Source: Colwellia polaris (GTDB lineage: Bacteria > Pseudomonadota > Gammaproteobacteria > Enterobacterales > Alteromonadaceae). From it: a stretch of 64,000 nt of DNA. Position numbers and translations under genes: made by a program. Numbering within the stretch: position 1 is the stretch's first letter; each line of letters starts with the position of its first letter. This document shows, piece by piece, positions 27,158 to 39,245 of this stretch. A model generated the notes under the pieces. That model was not told the DNA's origin, did not search any database, and saw only the letters and a program-made list of their open reading frames with translations. The stretch is from contig NZ_NBOE01000011.1 in assembly GCF_002104515.1 (NCBI RefSeq), forward strand, positions 1 through 64,000. Reading direction: 5' to 3'.

Positions 27158-28339
27158 ATGACAAATAAAAAACTATTCCCCCTATTGATTTTAATGGTTA
27201 TTTTTAGCCCATTAGCTATCGACATTTTTTTACCCGCTTTGCCTATCATGGCAGCAGATTTCGTCGTTCCTATGAACCAAATTCAGTGGAGCGTTACAAT
27301 ATTTATTTTGAGTATGGGGTTTGGTCAATTAATCAGTGGACCACTTGCTGACCGTTATGGACGTCGCCCGATTGCTATAGGCGGTATTATAATTTATGGC
27401 TTGGCTTCTATTATGGCGGCTTATTCTGAGAGTTTAGGCTTTTTCCTTGCGAGTCGTTTACTCCAAGGTTTTGGTGCCTGTGCGATTGTAGTTTCTGCTT
27501 TTGCCAGCGTTCGTGATAAATACAATGCTATTGAAAGTGGCGTAATGTATTCTTATTTAAATAGCGCCATTTGTTGTATTCCTGCCCTTGCTCCGTTGTT
27601 GGGCAATGTTTTAACAGAAAACTTTGGTTGGCGTAGTAATTTTGAGTTTATGACCGGGTATGCTGTTTTTGCCGGTTTAATTTTATTTTTCACGCTTAAA
27701 GAAACTCGGCCGACTAACACTGAAAAACAAAAAAAACTTATTTCTTTGTCCCACTTTTCATCGGTAATAAAACACCCCGTATTTCTCTTTAATGCTTTAC
27801 TGGTTATGTTATCAATGGCGATTATTATTGCTTATGTTAGTAGCTCGCCAGCTTGGTTAATGGTGCGTTTAGGCTTAGATCAACAAAGTTTTGTTTTTTG
27901 GTTTAGCGTTAATGCCGCAATTAACATTGTTGCCTGTTTCTTAGCGCCTAAATTTTTAAGAAAATATGGTGCCAGAGTTACCATAGGTTTAGGTATGTTT
28001 TTACTGATTTTAGCCGGTTTACTAATGTTAGCTTTATTGCCTTGGCAAACCGCAATGGCTTTTATGATACCCATAATGACCAGCTCGCTTGGTTTTTCTT
28101 TTCTCATGGGCGCTTGTGCAGGCCAAGCACTGGCACCTTTTGGTGAAAGAGCAGGTTCAGCCTCTGCATTACTCGGTTTTATGCAAATGAGCGGGTCTGC
28201 AGTTATTGTTTATTTATTACAGTTATTACCTATAAATGAAGCAGAACAATTAACGCTTTTAATGTTAAGTATTATTCCTGTTTATATCATATGGAAATTA
28301 CCGCGAGTCAAAAAACATATTTTGCTGGAGAATCACTAA
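27158..28339 (+). CDS. Bcr/CflA-type drug efflux transporter (MFS)
   Basis: This 393-residue protein has about 12 membrane segments. The first helix ends in PLAIDIFLPALPIMAADF, typical of Bcr/CflA drug/H+ antiporters. The loop-2 motif GPLADRYGRRPIAIGG (about 62-77) is the major-facilitator signature. LLQGFGACAIVVSAFASVRD is also characteristic. It exports small molecules across the inner membrane using the proton gradient; the substrate cannot be predicted. It stands alone between divergent miaE and a shared terminator. Confidence 0.9.
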   Translation: MTNKKLFPLLILMVIFSPLAIDIFLPALPIMAADFVVPMNQIQWSVTIFILSMGFGQLISGPLADRYGRRPIAIGGIIIYGLASIMAAYSESLGFFLASRLLQGFGACAIVVSAFASVRDKYNAIESGVMYSYLNSAICCIPALAPLLGNVLTENFGWRSNFEFMTGYAVFAGLILFFTLKETRPTNTEKQKKLISLSHFSSVIKHPVFLFNALLVMLSMAIIIAYVSSSPAWLMVRLGLDQQSFVFWFSVNAAINIVACFLAPKFLRKYGARVTIGLGMFLLILAGLLMLALLPWQTAMAFMIPIMTSSLGFSFLMGACAGQALAPFGERAGSASALLGFMQMSGSAVIVYLLQLLPINEAEQLTLLMLSIIPVYIIWKLPRVKKHILLENH

Positions 28340-28374
28340 GGCTTGTAAGGTTATATCAGCAGTAATGATGTGCT

Positions 28375-28434
28375 GATTAATGAGTAATAGTGGTGATTAA
28401 TGAGTAATAGTGGTGATTAATGAGTAATAGTGGT
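28375..28434. repeat. 20-bp tandem repeat, three copies
   Basis: Three exact tandem copies of GATTAATGAGTAATAGTGGT lie just after the transporter gene. They are probably a slippage or recombination product, with no evident function. Confidence 0.95.
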
Positions 28435-28563
28435 GCGTAAATAGTGATGATAAATGAGAGATAAAATACTATCTCTGACTAAAGTAAATCAAAGCGTTAT
28501 TCATTAGGTTAAACAAGAAAGTCTTTGAGCTGTGAGAGTAAAACCACACCAAAAAAGAAACAT

Positions 28564-28591
28564 GAAAAAAGCGACTTACGTCGCTTTTTTC
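28564..28591. terminator. Bidirectional terminator
   Basis: GAAAAAAGCGAC and GTCGCTTTTTTC form a strong stem with A and T runs on both flanks. It sits between the convergent transporter and M14 peptidase genes and can serve both. Confidence 0.9.
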
Positions 28592-28659
28592 AAATTCATT
28601 ACAGCCTTGTCATTTAATCTTTAACGCTGCTATTAATGATTATCTAGGCAATACCTAAA

Positions 28660-31362
28660 CTATTTATTTAGTGGTGAGGCATGCGCCGCAGCTCTAAAAA
28701 TTGTGTTCATCAGCATAACATTCAAACCATCTAAGTAGGCTCTAGTGGTTGGCTCTTGGGTGAAGGCTATCACCATGCCACGCCCCATAGGTTGATGAAT
28801 AAGATAAGGTTTATAGGCCAATTGCTTTTTATTTTCAGCCCATAAGTAGCCACTAGCTAGAACATTTTTAGCATCACTAAACCAGGCTACATTTTTACCC
28901 GACGCAAGTTTAATTGGAGTATATATATCGTTTCCGTAGGCTATCGCTGCTAAGTTTTTATTTACACCAGCCGTTAACCAGTGTTCTTGGTCAACCTCAA
29001 TATTTGCCAAAACACCGGCAACAAAGTCAGGGCTTTCCTGCGTATTTTCACTAGCCGATATTAACGCAGACTTACTTGATAGCAATTGCCCATCAACCAT
29101 AGACTCACCTTCAACTGCTTTTGCTGATGCTGTCTTATCGCCAGTTGTATCTTTAAACGCACGTTCTCTTTTAACATCGAGTAATGCAATGTCGTGCTCA
29201 GCGGCAAATTGTGTTGCACTTCCTATGGTGATCAACACACCACCACGCTCGATCCATTGTTTGATATTGTCTGCCCCATTAACACCAAGCACTTTTTTAT
29301 AATCACCTGTCGGTAATATAAGTACTTGGTAGTTTGATAAGTCGGCATTTTTGAGGGTCGTTGTGCGTATAGCCGTAACCGGGTAATTAAACTGTCGTTC
29401 AATCACAAATCGAGTATTACCTGCACTTAGCGAACTTACCGGATTGTCCCATGCCATCGCTATTTTAGGCGCTGACATAGTCACGGTGTTACCACTTCCA
29501 AAACTTGGCCCTTTGGTAACCCAACTCGAATCAACACCTTGAACTTGAGCACCCGTACTTTTAGCTATTTCGGTAACTTTGGCTGCTATATCGTCATCGT
29601 TTCGACGCTTTTCAATAATTAAAGTCCCTGCAGTAAACTGCTGATTATTAGCTAAAGTAAACGCTTGGTCAGCACTTTTAATGGTGATGCCTTGCTGTAA
29701 AGCCGCCGTTAAAAAACGACCTGCCGCCATATCACCCCAGGGTACTATAAAGGCCACTGTCGCATCAGGGTTAATAACCTGACCATTAAGTTTGTTGTCA
29801 CTTTCAATTAGGTTATTAGCAACTTTTACCGTTTTTGAACAAGCGTCAACATCTACATCAAACATTAATGGTAAAGACCAACCCGTAACATCATAGATTT
29901 CATCATCTAACTTTCTTGCTCGTCTGCGCTCTTGCTCTTTAACAAAGGCCGGTGACATATCAACTTGCTGGGTAAAGGTTGTTGTTACAAAACGGCCTTT
30001 AGGTTGTGCGGTATCAATAAAGTAAGCACTTGCCTGATAGCTTTTACCACATTGTTTAAAATCTTTTTGAGCTTGTTTAACTTCGACGCCATGCTGCGCC
30101 ATCAGTGTTGCAAGCCTGTGATTACCTGCAACATTGCGCTTGTTCGGCAAGATATAAACCCGTTCTTTATTATTTTTACCGGCTTTAATTGCACTGGTTT
30201 GATAATGATAATAATCGTTTAAAAGCTTTTGATGATTATCTGCAACGCCTTCAGCGGTAGAAATTGATGCCACAAAATGACGTTGAACGGTATTTTTATA
30301 GGTTAGCGTTTCGCCAGTTTGCTTTTTGAACAACTCACCACGCGATGAAGAAACTTCGTAGGTTGAAGCTGAAGCGCCATAAAATACTGGCCAACTATCG
30401 CCATAACCGGGGTAAAAAGCATCAAATATTTCTCGGGTAAAATAGTCAAAACCTAAACGATCAAAATGTTTACCGTGGTTTTCACCAATGGCAGACATAT
30501 TATCAATTTGCGTTTTGGTCATATGCGGATTAAAAGGTTTTGCAGCAGGTGAAAAGTAGTAACTGCTGTCACCGCCCATTTCATGTAAATCAATCACCAC
30601 TAACGGGCGATAGTGATTCATAGCCTTAATACGCCCAGCTGTTTCAGGCTGAGTTATCGCTAACCAATCTCTATTCATATCAAATAAATAATGATTTGAA
30701 CGGCCACTAGGCCAAGGTTCATTGTGCTCAGCACTTAATCTATCATCGCTATGTTGCATACCCACAGTTGCATAATAGCGGCTAGTAAACCGGCTACGTC
30801 CGTCAGGATTTTGCAGCGGATCAATAAAGACCAAAGTATTCTTTAAAATTTTACTATTTGTCGTTTCATTGGGCGCGGCGAGTAAGTGGTAAGCTGTCAC
30901 CATAGCAGCATCTGTACCACTGATTTCATTGCCATGCACACTGTACCCTAACCAAACAGACGACGGAAGTTGCTCAATTAAGCTTTTAGCCGCACTTTTG
31001 TCAGTCAGGCGTGGATCAGACAGTTTTTGCATTTTCTCGGAAAAATCATCAAGGTTTGCAATAACCTTTGCGTTACCAATTGCAGCATAAATGAGTTTAC
31101 GACCTTCCCATGTTCTGCCGTACTCAAAGAGTTTAATGTGCGAAGGCGCTGCACGCTCTAATGCTTCAAAATAGCGTAACATATCGCCATGATTAGATAT
31201 TCTCTCGCCTACGTCGTAACCTAGCACGCTTTTGAAAGTGGGTATTAATGGGTTATATTCGCTTCCTGGCCACATTTGCTCTGTTGATTCAGCATGAACC
31301 GATAAGGAACAAATAAGGCCAATAAGTAGAGATGAAAATATTTGGGCACAATTTTTTAGCAT
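28660..31362 (-). CDS. Secreted M14-family zinc carboxypeptidase, multidomain
   Basis: This 900-residue protein has a signal peptide ending near VHA24. The peptidase M14 domain (about 40-370) carries the zinc motif H143-x-x-E146 (SVHGNEISG). It also shows NPDGRSR, a DLHEMGG stretch and the YEVSSSRGE region. The C-terminal half has a second fold, with FVIPWGD-like and YQVLILPTGDYKKVL segments typical of the glutamine-amidotransferase-like domain fused to this subgroup. It probably trims peptides in the periplasm or outside the cell. It is 245 bp after glgA with its own start, so it is probably a separate unit. Confidence 0.88.
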   Translation of the reverse strand: MLKNCAQIFSSLLIGLICSLSVHAESTEQMWPGSEYNPLIPTFKSVLGYDVGERISNHGDMLRYFEALERAAPSHIKLFEYGRTWEGRKLIYAAIGNAKVIANLDDFSEKMQKLSDPRLTDKSAAKSLIEQLPSSVWLGYSVHGNEISGTDAAMVTAYHLLAAPNETTNSKILKNTLVFIDPLQNPDGRSRFTSRYYATVGMQHSDDRLSAEHNEPWPSGRSNHYLFDMNRDWLAITQPETAGRIKAMNHYRPLVVIDLHEMGGDSSYYFSPAAKPFNPHMTKTQIDNMSAIGENHGKHFDRLGFDYFTREIFDAFYPGYGDSWPVFYGASASTYEVSSSRGELFKKQTGETLTYKNTVQRHFVASISTAEGVADNHQKLLNDYYHYQTSAIKAGKNNKERVYILPNKRNVAGNHRLATLMAQHGVEVKQAQKDFKQCGKSYQASAYFIDTAQPKGRFVTTTFTQQVDMSPAFVKEQERRRARKLDDEIYDVTGWSLPLMFDVDVDACSKTVKVANNLIESDNKLNGQVINPDATVAFIVPWGDMAAGRFLTAALQQGITIKSADQAFTLANNQQFTAGTLIIEKRRNDDDIAAKVTEIAKSTGAQVQGVDSSWVTKGPSFGSGNTVTMSAPKIAMAWDNPVSSLSAGNTRFVIERQFNYPVTAIRTTTLKNADLSNYQVLILPTGDYKKVLGVNGADNIKQWIERGGVLITIGSATQFAAEHDIALLDVKRERAFKDTTGDKTASAKAVEGESMVDGQLLSSKSALISASENTQESPDFVAGVLANIEVDQEHWLTAGVNKNLAAIAYGNDIYTPIKLASGKNVAWFSDAKNVLASGYLWAENKKQLAYKPYLIHQPMGRGMVIAFTQEPTTRAYLDGLNVMLMNTIFRAAAHASPLNK

Positions 31363-31607
31363 AGAGTTTCTCTGTCAGCAGTCCTGAGGTTAAATCAGGA
31401 TTTAATGAATATAGGTATAACGACTACATCACTAAAATACTACGTCAAAACTTAAGCTAAGTACCCACTTTATCGATGAAATTTATAAAATATAAGCTGA
31501 ATGCCCAACACTAAACTGTCTACAACACAATAGATGGAATTAACCATATCCTACGCCTGTAGCAATTTTAAGTAAGTAACTTAGCTTATTAAGCACGCAC
31601 AGCTTTA

Positions 31608-33182
31608 TTAATGATTATATAAATATTTAATATAATCATGAGCAACATCGCTCCATAAAAATCGTGATTTTAACGCATTATCAGATATCGCGGCCCATTC
31701 TGTTGGACTATGTTTTTTCATTGCTAAAACTGATTGAAAACAACTGAGCATATTTTGCGCTTGTTGAAGGGGGTCAGCGCCATTAAAACTAAAGCCATTA
31801 ATATTATGACTAATGGTATCGCTTAGGCCGCCTACACTATGCGCTAAACAAGGCTGGCCTGCACGCATTGACAACATTTGACTAATACCACAAGGCTCAA
31901 ATGAACTTGGCATTAAGAATAAATCGCCAGAATTATATATATTCAATGATAAAGCTTCAGAGTAGCCTTTGAGGAATATAAAATTACTATGATTAACGGC
32001 AATATTTGTTAAAAACTCTTCAAGCTTTTTATCACCACTGCCTAATAAAATAAAAACACCATCGTCGGCTAATATCGCTAATAAATGTTCTAACGCGGTT
32101 TTGCCATTAGGCATTATTTCTTGAAAAAGGCGAACTTTTTGATCGGTAATTCGACCAACAGATGTTAATACCAATGGCGGGTTTTTATAACTTTTATTCG
32201 CCACTTGCGCTAAACGAGCAGCGGCAACTAAATGTGCTTGTTCAACTAATGGCTTATCGCCTAACCATTTAACCACTTCTTTGGCTGATAATGTTAATAA
32301 AGCTTTGAGCTTAAGCGGCGCTTTTGTGCTATCAGGGTATTCACAACCATTTAAAATACCATGTAAACGGCCTGTATCGGCGGCATGGCGTAAATCTAGC
32401 TCTAAGCCTTCGCCACCAAAATGGCCTTGTTCAACATTGCTTGGCAGTAATATCTCTTTCGCATAGGTTGGCGAAACCGCATGTACCCTATCAGACAAGG
32501 TAATACCAGCGCGCATTGGGTTGTAACAATCGTGATAACGAGGGTCGTTAATTTTACTGTAATCAAAAGCCAAGTTTGGAAACCAAGCTTTTAATGAAGA
32601 CTGATCGCCATCAAACGGCCTAATACCTTGCAAGGCAATGTTATGAATAGTAAAAACAGTATTAATGGCTTTTAGTTGCTGATATTCAGGGTCAAAAGCA
32701 CGTAACACTGACACCATAGCCGTATGCCAATCGTGTAGATGTAATACGTCAATTTTACCAAAAACATCACTAATAATGGCTTTAGCTACTGCTGCACTGA
32801 ACAAAGCGAATTTACTAGCATCTGAAGCAAAAGGTCTGTTACTTGGATCATCACAATAAATCTTTCCTTCACCACCTATGGCAAATAAAGGATGTTCAAT
32901 AACCCATTGTGTAACATTTTTCGATGAGTTTTTTGCCGACTTTTTAAACGATACTTTAAAAATATCAACTTGCTCTTGATGCGAGCCAAACGATACATCA
33001 ATGGATGTTACATACTTTGCCCCTTCTAACTTAGAAAAGGCGCCGTAGCTAGGTGTAACCACATCGACTTGCTGGTCAATTTTACCTAGGGCAATAGGAA
33101 TATCTCGAACAACATCACCTATGCCACCTACTTTTCCGCGAGGTAATGCATCGTTTTCAGCGGCTGCCATTAATATTTTCAT
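31608..33182 (-). CDS. glgA: Glycogen synthase (ADP-glucose)
   Basis: GlgA (GT5) adds glucose from ADP-glucose to the non-reducing end of glycogen chains. The 524-residue sequence opens with a variant of the KTGGL nucleotide-sugar loop (RGKVGGIGDVVRDIP, about 16-30). It has HLHDWHTAMV for the acceptor side and the C-terminal SSFEPCGISQMLSMRAGQPCLAHSVGGLSDT that holds ADP. It is the last gene of the leftward glycogen operon, 106 bp after pgm, and works directly after GlgC. Confidence 0.95.
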   Translation of the reverse strand: MKILMAAAENDALPRGKVGGIGDVVRDIPIALGKIDQQVDVVTPSYGAFSKLEGAKYVTSIDVSFGSHQEQVDIFKVSFKKSAKNSSKNVTQWVIEHPLFAIGGEGKIYCDDPSNRPFASDASKFALFSAAVAKAIISDVFGKIDVLHLHDWHTAMVSVLRAFDPEYQQLKAINTVFTIHNIALQGIRPFDGDQSSLKAWFPNLAFDYSKINDPRYHDCYNPMRAGITLSDRVHAVSPTYAKEILLPSNVEQGHFGGEGLELDLRHAADTGRLHGILNGCEYPDSTKAPLKLKALLTLSAKEVVKWLGDKPLVEQAHLVAAARLAQVANKSYKNPPLVLTSVGRITDQKVRLFQEIMPNGKTALEHLLAILADDGVFILLGSGDKKLEEFLTNIAVNHSNFIFLKGYSEALSLNIYNSGDLFLMPSSFEPCGISQMLSMRAGQPCLAHSVGGLSDTISHNINGFSFNGADPLQQAQNMLSCFQSVLAMKKHSPTEWAAISDNALKSRFLWSDVAHDYIKYLYNH

Positions 33183-33288
33183 GCTTTCCCTTTTTCTCTT
33201 AACTATTTATTACTTATTTACGGGCTTGCTAACTTAGGTGCTAACTTAGGTGCTAATTAAGCGCAGTCTAGCGACTCAAAAGTCATTA

Positions 33289-34944
<1,656 letters not shown>

Positions 34945-35091
34945 TTACCCTTAAAAAATATTATTGTTATACGTTTTAATTACATGAAGACTTTGCTTAG
35001 GCTGAGCTTTATTCCATTAGATTGAATACTTAATTAATGGTTGCCTTGATCAATGCCGTTCTAATACATCAACCTCACCATAAACTTATTT

Positions 35092-35321
35092 AACCTGAAC
35101 TCTGGATAAGCAGCACTTGCTCAATGCTCCCTTTTAAGCCATTTCTGCGTTAAAACGTCGATAAATAGCGCGCTATTCATAAACGTTTTGCCTTGGAAAT
35201 GGCATAAAATGAAGCATTGATGATAGCTATTCGTGATGTTCACCTGGCTATAGCATCTACTTTATTACCTAAGCTTTTGGTTCACTTGAGTTTCAAGCAC
35301 TCATTATCCAGAGTTCAGGTT
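35092..35321 (+). mobile_element. MITE-like element with perfect 18-bp terminal inverted repeats
   Basis: A 230-bp non-coding element is bounded by AACCTGAACTCTGGATAA (35092-35109) and its exact reverse complement (35304-35321). The flanks carry a short direct repeat, TATTTA if one end base is assigned to it (6 bp), consistent with a target duplication. A related, decayed, inverted copy is at 24644-24875. It has no open frame of note, so it would need a transposase supplied elsewhere. It lies between glgB and pgm in an otherwise conserved operon. Confidence 0.88.
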
Positions 35322-35342
35322 ATTTAACCCTTCAGATTAACC

Positions 35343-35398
35343 GCATGCTAAGTGATTGACGGACTAAAGTCCGACCTACAAAAAACGACTTAGCATGC
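35343..35398. repeat. REP-like nested palindrome
   Basis: Outer arms GCATGCTAAGT and ACTTAGCATGC enclose an inner hairpin GGACTAAAGTCC with the tail GACCTACA. The GTAGGTCGGACTTTAGTCC form is typical of REP sequences mobilised by REP-associated transposases, one of which is at the left edge of this window. It lies just downstream of glgB and may also stabilise or end its message. Confidence 0.7.
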
Positions 35399-35413
35399 TT
35401 TAGTTTTAGCTTT

Positions 35414-37648
35414 TTACTGTAATTCAAAAATCATGGTAGCAAGTGGCGGTACAGACAATAAAACTTGATGCGCCTGCCCTGCATAAGCCTCATTTACCGA
35501 GTTAACACCGCCGCCATTACCAACATTACTACCGCCATAAATACTGCTATCAGTATTTAAACATTCTCGGTAAAAACCAGCTTGTGGAACACCTACAGCA
35601 AAGTCTTCGTAATTTGTTGGTGTTAGGTTAACAACAACTAAAGCAGGAGCAGTGCCCTCTTGGCCTTTACGTAAATAAACCAAAATTGATTGCGCACTGT
35701 TTTGCGAATCTAACCATTCAAAACCATTGCCGTCACAATCGAGTTCATGCAAGGCAGGAATGTTTCTATAGGCGTGATTTAAATCTTTAATTAGCGTTTG
35801 TATGCCTTTATGACTATCGTGTTCAAGTAAATGCCAATCTAAGCTTTGATCATGATTCCACTCGTTACGTTGCGCAAATTCACAGCCCATAAACAAGAGT
35901 TTTTTACCCGGATGAGTCCACATAAAGCCGTAATAGGCACGTAAGTTAGCAAATTTTTGCCAATCATCACCGGGCATTTTATTTAATAAAGAGCCCTTAC
36001 CGTGAACCACTTCATCGTGGCTAATAGGTAAAACAAAATTCTCACTAAAGCTGTAAACTAGGCCGAAGGTCATTTCATTATGATGATGTTGACGATAAAT
36101 AGGATCACGCTCCATATATTTCAACGTGTCATTCATCCAGCCCATATTCCATTTAAAACCAAAACCTAAACCGCCGCCATCAACCGGTTTTGACACACCA
36201 GGCCATGCAGTTGACTCTTCAGCAATCATCATAACACCAGGGTGTTTTGCATAAGATCGGGTATTTACTTTTTGTAATACCTCAATCGCCTCTAAGTTTT
36301 CTCTGCCACCATGTTCGTTAGGTAGCCATTGCCCCTCTTCACGGCTGTAATCTAGGTACAACATAGAAGCAACGGCATCAACACGTAAACCATCTATGTG
36401 GTATTGATCTAACCAGTAAATAGCGTTGCTGAGTAAGTAGCTTTGCACTTCTGAGCGGCCATAGTTATATATCAGGGTTTTCCAATCTGGATGGAACCCT
36501 TTACGTAAATCTTCATGTTCATAAAGGCATGAACCGTCAAATTTACCGGTACCATGTTCATCGGTAGGAAAATGCCCTGGCACCCAATCAAGTAATAAGC
36601 CAATGCCAGCTTTATGACAACAATCAACAAAGTATTTAAAGTCTTCTGCACTGCCAAAACGTGCAGTAGGCGCAAACAACCCTATTGGCTGGTAGCCCCA
36701 AGAACCGTCAAATGGGTATTCGCTTACCGGCATAAGTTGCAAATGAGTAAAACCCATATCAACAACATAAGGTACTAATTGCTCAGCTAATTCACGGTAA
36801 GTTAAATAACTTGGTGAGTGTGAATTATCGCTGTTATTGGTTAAATTTCGTTTCCAAGAGCCAAGATGCACTTCATAAATTGAAACCGCACCATGATAAT
36901 GATTAGCTGAACTATCACGCTCACTCATCCATTGTGAATCTTGCCATTGATACTTACTCGTTTGACTAACTTTAGAAGCTGTTTCTGGGGCAAGTTGCAT
37001 CGAAAATGTATAAGGGTCAGCTTTTAGTGGCTGAATTTGTTCATGTTTATCAGATATTTCATATTTATAACTTACATCAGCACAAACATTTGGCAGAAAT
37101 ATTTCCCACACGCCTGAACCAGGATGCTTGCGCATAACATGATGACGGCCATCCCAGAAGTTAAAGTCTCCAACCACAGACACACGAGAAGCATCAGGTG
37201 CCCAAACAACAAAGTGCGTGCCCTTAACATTATCAAGGGTAATTTCGTGAGCGCCCATCCATTGATAAGCTTGTTCATGTGTACCTTCACAAAAAAGGTA
37301 CAGATCTTCACTTTTTAATAGCGAAGGATAACGGTATGGGTCGTCGACAATAACGGTTTCATTTTTGTATGAAACACGTAAACGATAGTCAAAAACATTA
37401 CGTTTTCGGCCTAATTTTCCTTCGAATAATCCCGCTTGATCTACTTGGTTAAGCTCAGCCACCAAAGCATGCGTTTTAGTATCAATAACTTCAACACTGA
37501 GTGCTTCAGGTAAAAAAGCGCGAACAATTAAACCACTGGTCATCGGATGCTTATGTATACCTAATACCGAGAAAATATCTCTGTGTTTAACATTAACTAT
37601 TGCTGAAACTTCTTCGTTATCTAACAAGCTTTTTGCTAGGTTTTTCAT
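35414..37648 (-). CDS. glgB: 1,4-alpha-glucan branching enzyme
   Basis: GlgB (GH13) cuts alpha-1,4 chains and reattaches them by alpha-1,6 bonds, making glycogen branches. The 744-residue protein has an N-terminal beta domain (FSVLGIHKH) and a CBM48 domain (THFVVWAPDASRVSVVGDFNFWDGR). The catalytic barrel shows WVPGHFP, nucleophile D424 in GLRVDAVASML, acid E477 in MIAEEST and the ISHDEVVHGKGSL loop. Length matches the family. It is preceded by glgC and followed by the REP-like and MITE-like sequences before pgm. Confidence 0.96.
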   Translation of the reverse strand: MKNLAKSLLDNEEVSAIVNVKHRDIFSVLGIHKHPMTSGLIVRAFLPEALSVEVIDTKTHALVAELNQVDQAGLFEGKLGRKRNVFDYRLRVSYKNETVIVDDPYRYPSLLKSEDLYLFCEGTHEQAYQWMGAHEITLDNVKGTHFVVWAPDASRVSVVGDFNFWDGRHHVMRKHPGSGVWEIFLPNVCADVSYKYEISDKHEQIQPLKADPYTFSMQLAPETASKVSQTSKYQWQDSQWMSERDSSANHYHGAVSIYEVHLGSWKRNLTNNSDNSHSPSYLTYRELAEQLVPYVVDMGFTHLQLMPVSEYPFDGSWGYQPIGLFAPTARFGSAEDFKYFVDCCHKAGIGLLLDWVPGHFPTDEHGTGKFDGSCLYEHEDLRKGFHPDWKTLIYNYGRSEVQSYLLSNAIYWLDQYHIDGLRVDAVASMLYLDYSREEGQWLPNEHGGRENLEAIEVLQKVNTRSYAKHPGVMMIAEESTAWPGVSKPVDGGGLGFGFKWNMGWMNDTLKYMERDPIYRQHHHNEMTFGLVYSFSENFVLPISHDEVVHGKGSLLNKMPGDDWQKFANLRAYYGFMWTHPGKKLLFMGCEFAQRNEWNHDQSLDWHLLEHDSHKGIQTLIKDLNHAYRNIPALHELDCDGNGFEWLDSQNSAQSILVYLRKGQEGTAPALVVVNLTPTNYEDFAVGVPQAGFYRECLNTDSSIYGGSNVGNGGGVNSVNEAYAGQAHQVLLSVPPLATMIFELQ

Positions 37649-37829
37649 TGTTTTTCCCTAGTATACCGTTAACTTTTTATACGATTACATTACTGAGGTT
37701 ATTTTGTATGTGATTGTACTTTATAATTAATTTTAATATTTAATATAAACTTAAAAATTAAAAATAATGTGGGTAACTTCATTAAATTTGAAATTACCCT
37801 GTACTTAAAGACATGAGCATCAAAAGTGA

Positions 37830-39098
37830 TTAACTTTCGCTTTTCAATTTTGCAAGCATAGTCATGGTGACTAAAACAACACCTTTATCGGTAACTCTAA
37901 AGCCATTAGCACGATCATTATCATGATTAATACCAATTTCCATACCTGTTGGGATCTCACAACCTCGGTCGATAATGGCTTTTTTAATTTTACAGTGTCG
38001 ATTAATAACAGCACCCGGCAAAATAACCGACTCGTCAATATCGCAGTAAGAATTAACTCTGACTTTTGAGAATAACAAGGATCTTTTTACCGTTGAGCCT
38101 GAAACAACCACACCACCAGAAACCGTAGAGTCTATAGCAATACCACGGCGTTCATCTTGGTCAAATACAAATTTAGCGGGTGCTGTTTGTTCTTGGTAAG
38201 TCCAAATTGGCCAGTTTTCATCATACATATTAAGCTGTGGCTCTGGTGCAACTAATTCCATGTTAGCTTCCCAAAAAGAGTCTAATGTACCTACATCACG
38301 CCAGTAAGGCTGTTTCTCACTATCAGGGTCTTTAAACGGAAAAGCAAAAACGCGATGAGACTCAATTATTCTAGGAATAATGTCGTTACCAAAATCACCA
38401 CTTGAACCTTCTTCAGCGGCATCTTTTTCTAGTTGCTCAAATAAAAACTCAGTGTTGAATACATAGTTACCCATTGACGCTAAAGTTACGCCTGGTTTGC
38501 CAGGAACTTCAGAAGGGTTAGCTGGTTTTTCATCAAAACGACAAACACGGCTGTCTTCGTCAACGGTCATTACACCAAACTGACCTGCCGCGTCTTCTAC
38601 CGATGTTTCAATACAACAAACGGTCATATCAGCTTCGTTAGCGACATGTTGTGCGAGCAATGGACCGTAGTCCATACGATAAACGTGATCACCAGATAAA
38701 ATCATTACATATTTAGGTAACTCATGTCTGATAATATCAATATTTTGAAATACCGCATCTGCGGTACCGAGATACCAGCCGTCACCCTTTTGTTGAGAAG
38801 CTGGCAAAATTTCAATAGATTCACCCAACTCTTTTTTGAAGTGTCCCCAACCACGGTTAACGTGACGAATAAGCGAGTGTGATTTGTATTGAGTAGCAAT
38901 ACCAACACGCCTAATACCTGAGTTAATACAGTTTGATAAAGGAAAGTCGATGATTCTAAACTTACCACCAAAAAAGGTAGCAGGTTTAGCTCGTTTGTCT
39001 GTTAGCTCATAGAGTCTCGAACCTCGGCCCCCAGCCAAAACCAACGCATAAGTTTCTTTTGTTAAACTACTTATTCTTCTTTCTACATAATTGGGCAT
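37830..39098 (-). CDS. glgC: Glucose-1-phosphate adenylyltransferase
   Basis: GlgC makes ADP-glucose from glucose-1-phosphate and ATP, the committed and usually allosterically controlled step of glycogen synthesis. The 422-residue protein shows the nucleotide loop [31 protein letters not shown], the [12 protein letters not shown] motif and the C-terminal left-handed helix repeats ([22 protein letters not shown]). The N-terminus keeps the Lys/Arg-rich stretch that binds fructose-1,6-bisphosphate in enterobacterial enzymes. It is third of the enzyme genes in the operon. Confidence 0.96.
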   Translation of the reverse strand: MPNYVERRISSLTKETYALVLAGGRGSRLYELTDKRAKPATFFGGKFRIIDFPLSNCINSGIRRVGIATQYKSHSLIRHVNRGWGHFKKELGESIEILPASQQKGDGWYLGTADAVFQNIDIIRHELPKYVMILSGDHVYRMDYGPLLAQHVANEADMTVCCIETSVEDAAGQFGVMTVDEDSRVCRFDEKPANPSEVPGKPGVTLASMGNYVFNTEFLFEQLEKDAAEEGSSGDFGNDIIPRIIESHRVFAFPFKDPDSEKQPYWRDVGTLDSFWEANMELVAPEPQLNMYDENWPIWTYQEQTAPAKFVFDQDERRGIAIDSTVSGGVVVSGSTVKRSLLFSKVRVNSYCDIDESVILPGAVINRHCKIKKAIIDRGCEIPTGMEIGINHDNDRANGFRVTDKGVVLVTMTMLAKLKSES

Positions 39099-39245
39099 AA
39101 CGTATCCTTTACCTTTACAAACATTAATTAACGTTCAATAAATAGCGTTTTACTTTTTTTAATACTGCGTTGATTAATAACCTAACCACTCTTATTTAAC
39201 ATAAAAATGGTCAATATATTAACCAACGAGTACATCAGTAAATTA

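Noticed and set aside
28375-28434. Three 20-bp tandem repeats as a possible CRISPR or iteron array
   Set aside because: The units are directly abutting with no spacers, only three copies, next to an ordinary gene with no cas or replication genes; simple slippage repeat.
31363-31607. Search for a terminator separating glgA from the M14 peptidase
   Set aside because: No convincing stem with a T-run was found in this gap, so no terminator is annotated and cotranscription is left open.
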